Part shown: in pieces, positions 5,809-7,323 of the stretch
How positions within the stretch are numbered: the stretch's first letter is position 1
How the letters are laid out: the number at the start of each line of letters is the position of its first letter
Assembly: GCA_031289285.1 (NCBI GenBank)
Contig: JAITPT010000010.1
Coordinates: 1-7,323, forward strand
DNA length: 7,323 nucleotides
Source of the DNA: Puniceicoccales bacterium
Lineage (GTDB): Bacteria; Verrucomicrobiota; Verrucomicrobiia; Opitutales; UBA953
Direction of reading: 5' to 3'
Position numbers and translations under genes: made by a program
Notes under the pieces: model-generated
What the model was told of the DNA's origin: nothing
Seen by the model: only the letters and a program-made list of their open reading frames with translations
Database searches by the model: none

Positions 5809-5838
5809 AGAATACCAAACCGGACACAAACCAAATAC
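5809..5838 (+). repeat. 30-bp direct repeat, copy B
   Basis: All 30 bases are identical to copy A at 5607-5636, in the same orientation at an offset of 202 bp. The 172 bases between the copies include the minus-strand terminator, so the segment may have arrived or duplicated as a unit. Confidence 0.85.
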
Positions 5839-6004
5839 CTTTCCCCCTCGCCGAAAAAACCCACCGCTCGCGCCGCCACCATCGGTGTTCATCGCTCCAA
5901 AACAACGCCCAAGATGCGCGAAACCGCCGACGGACACAGGTATCTCCACATCATAGTTGAACAAATCGCTTGAAAAATGAACCCACCTGCCCACAGTCGC
6001 CTCC

Positions 6005-6226
6005 ATGACCGACGAGGAAAAAGAGAATGAGAGGTTGTTTCGCGCATGGAGCAGTGCTGGCGACAAGCCGACTGGCCACGCGCCAAACTTCGCTATCTCC
6101 CACGCTGCCTTCTACTGCTTCAAAGATGGCGACCCGCGACTCGATGCAGCCATCGAAGAATACGACCGCGACTACTTTCGCGAGCACCCCGAAGAACGCG
6201 AAAAATACGCCTACAAGGGTGAATAG
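6005..6226 (+). CDS. small acidic hypothetical protein
   Basis: The product has 73 residues (MTDEEKENERLF... ending AYKGE) and is rich in Asp, Glu, Lys, Arg, Tyr and Phe. It has no signal peptide or membrane segment, so it should be cytosolic. The middle (PNFAISHAAFYCF) is mildly hydrophobic, and the C-terminus (LDAAIEEYDRDYFREHPEER) looks like a charged amphipathic helix. Codon choice favours G or C at third positions, as in the neighbouring GC-rich genes, which supports a real gene. The only ATG that fits is at 6005; its upstream region lacks a clear Shine-Dalgarno. I do not recognise the family. Confidence 0.65.
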   Translation: MTDEEKENERLFRAWSSAGDKPTGHAPNFAISHAAFYCFKDGDPRLDAAIEEYDRDYFREHPEEREKYAYKGE

Positions 6227-6523
6227 CCCCGCCCAGCGTCAGCGAGCGTAGCAAGCAAACACCCCCGCTTCCCCATCCAGTTTCAGCGGCATCTTCTGCG
6301 GTGCCCAATGGTGCGGCTGTTCCCAATTCCCGACCCTTTTCACCCTTTTCGCCCTTTCGCCCAACCCCATCATGCACCTATACGACCTATCTGGCACTGC
6401 CGCCAGTGGCAGCCGTGTAGCTCACGCCGCTATTGCCGAGTGTCTCGCCCGACGCCAGCGTTTTTTTGAGTCTTGTCCGCTTCAAATCTTTCGCCACAGT
6501 CCGGTGCGACAAAGACAGCCGCC
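6227..6523. other. non-coding gap with low-complexity repeats and a stem-loop
   Basis: No gene is supported here. A tract of TTTTCACCC/TTTTCGCCC/TTTCGCCC units lies at 6337-6362. An imperfect hairpin follows at 6391-6412 (CTGGCACTG and CAGTGGCAG around CCGC, one mismatched pair). It has no T-run, so it is not an intrinsic terminator. No convincing promoter for the gene at 6524 is visible. Confidence 0.5.
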
Positions 6524-6817
6524 ATGCGCCAGCCAATCCGAGACATCGAACATTTTTTGCGTCTGCTGAAAACAGACCCCCGTTTGCCACGCCCCGAACC
6601 GCTGGAACCTTTGCGGTCATTCGAGGTGGTTGCCGAACTCAAAAGTGCAATGCGCCATTACGATTGGGCGCGTCTTGAGTTGGGAATTGTTTCGCGCCGC
6701 CAACTGCAAGCACAAAATTCGGCACTCGCCAATGAACGGATTTTGCAAATGCAAATTGATTGGAGGACAATGCAACAAAATGGAACGAAGCCCCGACGCA
6801 AACTACCCCCCCGTTGA
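6524..6817 (+). CDS. small helical protein, likely partner of the downstream nucleotidyltransferase
   Basis: The product has 97 residues, taking the ATG at 6524; an upstream in-frame start at 6473 would add 17 residues of low-quality sequence. It appears all-helical and basic: RDIEHFLRLLK, then a Pro-rich turn (RLPRPEPLEPL), then SFEVVAELKSAMRHYDWARLELGIVSRRQLQ and a Gln-rich helix, ending in the basic KPRRKLPPR. There is no signal peptide or membrane segment. Its 3' end overlaps the next gene by 38 bases, which implies co-transcription and probably coupled translation. Small proteins encoded directly upstream of AbiEii-like nucleotidyltransferases often act as their antitoxin or partner, so that role is inferred from position alone. 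I do not recognise a named domain. Confidence 0.68.
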   Translation: MRQPIRDIEHFLRLLKTDPRLPRPEPLEPLRSFEVVAELKSAMRHYDWARLELGIVSRRQLQAQNSALANERILQMQIDWRTMQQNGTKPRRKLPPR

Positions 6818-7323
6818 TTTTGACGAGGTTTTCTCTGCCGAGGAAGAGCCTGTGGTCGTTGGCGGACAAGCTGTGAACATCTGGGCATCTTATTACGCCT
6901 CTCGCACACAGAAATTGGCGGAATGCGCCCCGTTCACGAGTTGCGACGCCGATGTCTTTTGGAACAGAGAAAAGGCGGAGTCTTTCGCAAAACGCAAGGG
7001 CTGGACGTTTGTGCATTTTTCGGAATTTCGACAACCGATGGTTGGGATTTTGACGAAAAAAATCGAGAAAGGAGAACTGGTGGTTGATGTCATGCGAAGT
7101 GTTCTTGGTATCGGGAAGGAGGATATCGAAAATGCGGCGGTTTGCACCCAGCCGGATGGGAAAAAATGGCGTGTGTTAAACCCTGTCTCACTGTTTAACC
7201 TAAGAACGGCAGTTAATGCGGGCGGTTTTGCGCAATCTTTTGGCCGTCTGCGGCTTGCGCTTTCCGCTCCACGCACCGCAAGGTGCGCGTCGGGAAAGCG
7301 CAAACCGCATCCGCCTCAAAATC
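6780..7323 (+). CDS. AbiEii-like nucleotidyltransferase, interrupted by palindromic copy 2 (3' end outside window)
   Basis: The frame from ATG 6780 is open to the window end. Residues 24-36 read PVVVGGQAVNIWA, the GG motif that opens the nucleotidyltransferase fold of the polymerase-beta superfamily. Residues 51-61 (PFTSCDADVFW) carry the DxD metal pair (D56, D58), and D103 in ELVVDVM fits the third catalytic Asp. The closing VLNPVSLF (132-139) matches the 'LHPxxLxxSR' region seen in related proteins, as I remember them. Such enzymes include AbiEii/MenT-type toxins that add nucleotides to RNA, and other uncharacterised transferases. At codon 140 (7197-7199) the sequence enters the palindromic element. 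Codons 141 onward (LRTAVNAGGFAQSF...) are element-encoded and remain open, so the native C-terminus is missing. The gene overlaps the 97-residue protein gene by 38 bp. It is probably a pseudogene, though the catalytic half is intact. Confidence 0.7.
   Translation, partial: MERSPDANYPPVDFDEVFSAEEEPVVVGGQAVNIWASYYASRTQKLAECAPFTSCDADVFWNREKAESFAKRKGWTFVHFSEFRQPMVGILTKKIEKGELVVDVMRSVLGIGKEDIENAAVCTQPDGKKWRVLNPVSLFNLRTAVNAGGFAQSFGRLRLALSAPRTARCASGKRKPHPPQN
7199..7323 (+). mobile_element. palindromic MITE-like element, copy 2 (cut by window end)
   Basis: It starts with CCTAAGAACGGCAGTT and matches the reverse complement of copy 1 at 121 of 125 bases, so the two copies are inverted relative to each other with 3404 bp between them. 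A full copy would end near 7360. Three of the four differences from copy 1 fall at 101-112 of the element. At least two of them restore pairing with the opposite arm, so copy 2 folds better than copy 1. It is inserted inside a nucleotidyltransferase gene. Its right border and target duplication lie outside the window. Confidence 0.82.

Larger units (their letters stand above)
5374..6004. other. gene-poor region rich in short repeats
   Basis: This stretch of about 630 bp holds no reading frame I would accept. Its left 170 bases (the upstream region of the minus-strand gene at 5373) are GC-rich. The rest is A/T- and A/C-rich. It carries the 9-bp tandem tract at 5541-5603, two 30-bp direct repeats (5607-5636 and 5809-5838), a minus-strand terminator (5644-5675) and a CAAAACTTTT doublet (5763-5782). 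I found no convincing promoter with both boxes for the 5373 gene. Confidence 0.6.

Noticed and set aside
5607..5838. Minimal CRISPR from the paired 30-bp repeats
   Set aside because: Only two copies with a 172-bp gap that contains a terminator; this is far too long for a spacer.
5640..5960. Plus-strand 106-residue frame
   Set aside because: It is composed of the terminator arm and repeats, with low-complexity His/Pro/Asn-rich translation; it is not credible.
5695..6066. Minus-strand 123-residue frame ending 18 bases before the terminator
   Set aside because: It overlaps the 30-bp repeat and the start of the better 73-residue gene, and shows no recognisable domain. The terminator position is suggestive, so it is kept only as a question in the findings.

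Overview
The window reads as an accessory stretch of a GC-rich Gram-negative chromosome. It holds a lipoprotein with a lipobox, a protein with an N-terminal signal peptide, and a single-pass membrane protein with a periplasmic solenoid. Two of the main genes (starting at 1279 and 5373) lack an obvious Shine-Dalgarno sequence. Each is instead preceded by an A/C-rich leader containing TTAACA and CAAA. That style, together with the 9-bp CTATA(A/G)GAC repeat tract, reminds me of Verrucomicrobiota (Opitutales), but this taxonomic hint is recollection and weak.

Layout, left to right. The window opens inside the 3' end of a HipA-like kinase toxin gene (to 227). A candidate promoter (320-347) and a strong terminator hairpin (361-407) lie before a DUF4136-like outer-membrane lipoprotein gene (455-1021). 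After a 257-bp gap comes the largest gene (1279-3567). It encodes an inner-membrane-anchored alpha-solenoid built of about twenty 26-residue HEAT/LRV-like repeats and ending in a proline-rich tail. A convergent gene on the minus strand (5373-3796) encodes a secreted or envelope protein with a Trp/Gly/Tyr-rich core and a Ser/Arg low-complexity tail.

Between these convergent genes sits a 162-bp, almost perfectly centred palindromic element (3633-3794) with 16-bp terminal inverted repeats and an apparent 5-bp target duplication (ATTAT). A second copy in inverted orientation (7199 to beyond the window end, 121/125 identical) is inserted into the last gene. The 630-bp gap 5374-6004 has no convincing gene. 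It holds seven 9-bp tandem repeats, a pair of 30-bp direct repeats 202 bp apart, and a minus-strand rho-independent terminator with no clear gene behind it. A small acidic protein gene follows (6005-6226).

The right end carries an overlapping two-gene module. A 97-residue helical protein (6524-6817) is followed, with a 38-bp overlap, by an AbiEii-like nucleotidyltransferase (from 6780) that keeps GG, DxD and a third Asp. The reading frame of the nucleotidyltransferase runs into palindromic copy 2 at codon 140 and stays open to the window end, so the gene is probably truncated or carries an element-encoded tail. With HipA at the left edge, the window therefore contains parts of two probable toxin-type systems. 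The most noteworthy items are the palindromic mobile-like element, its insertion in the nucleotidyltransferase gene, and the possible toxin-antitoxin or phage-defence pair there.
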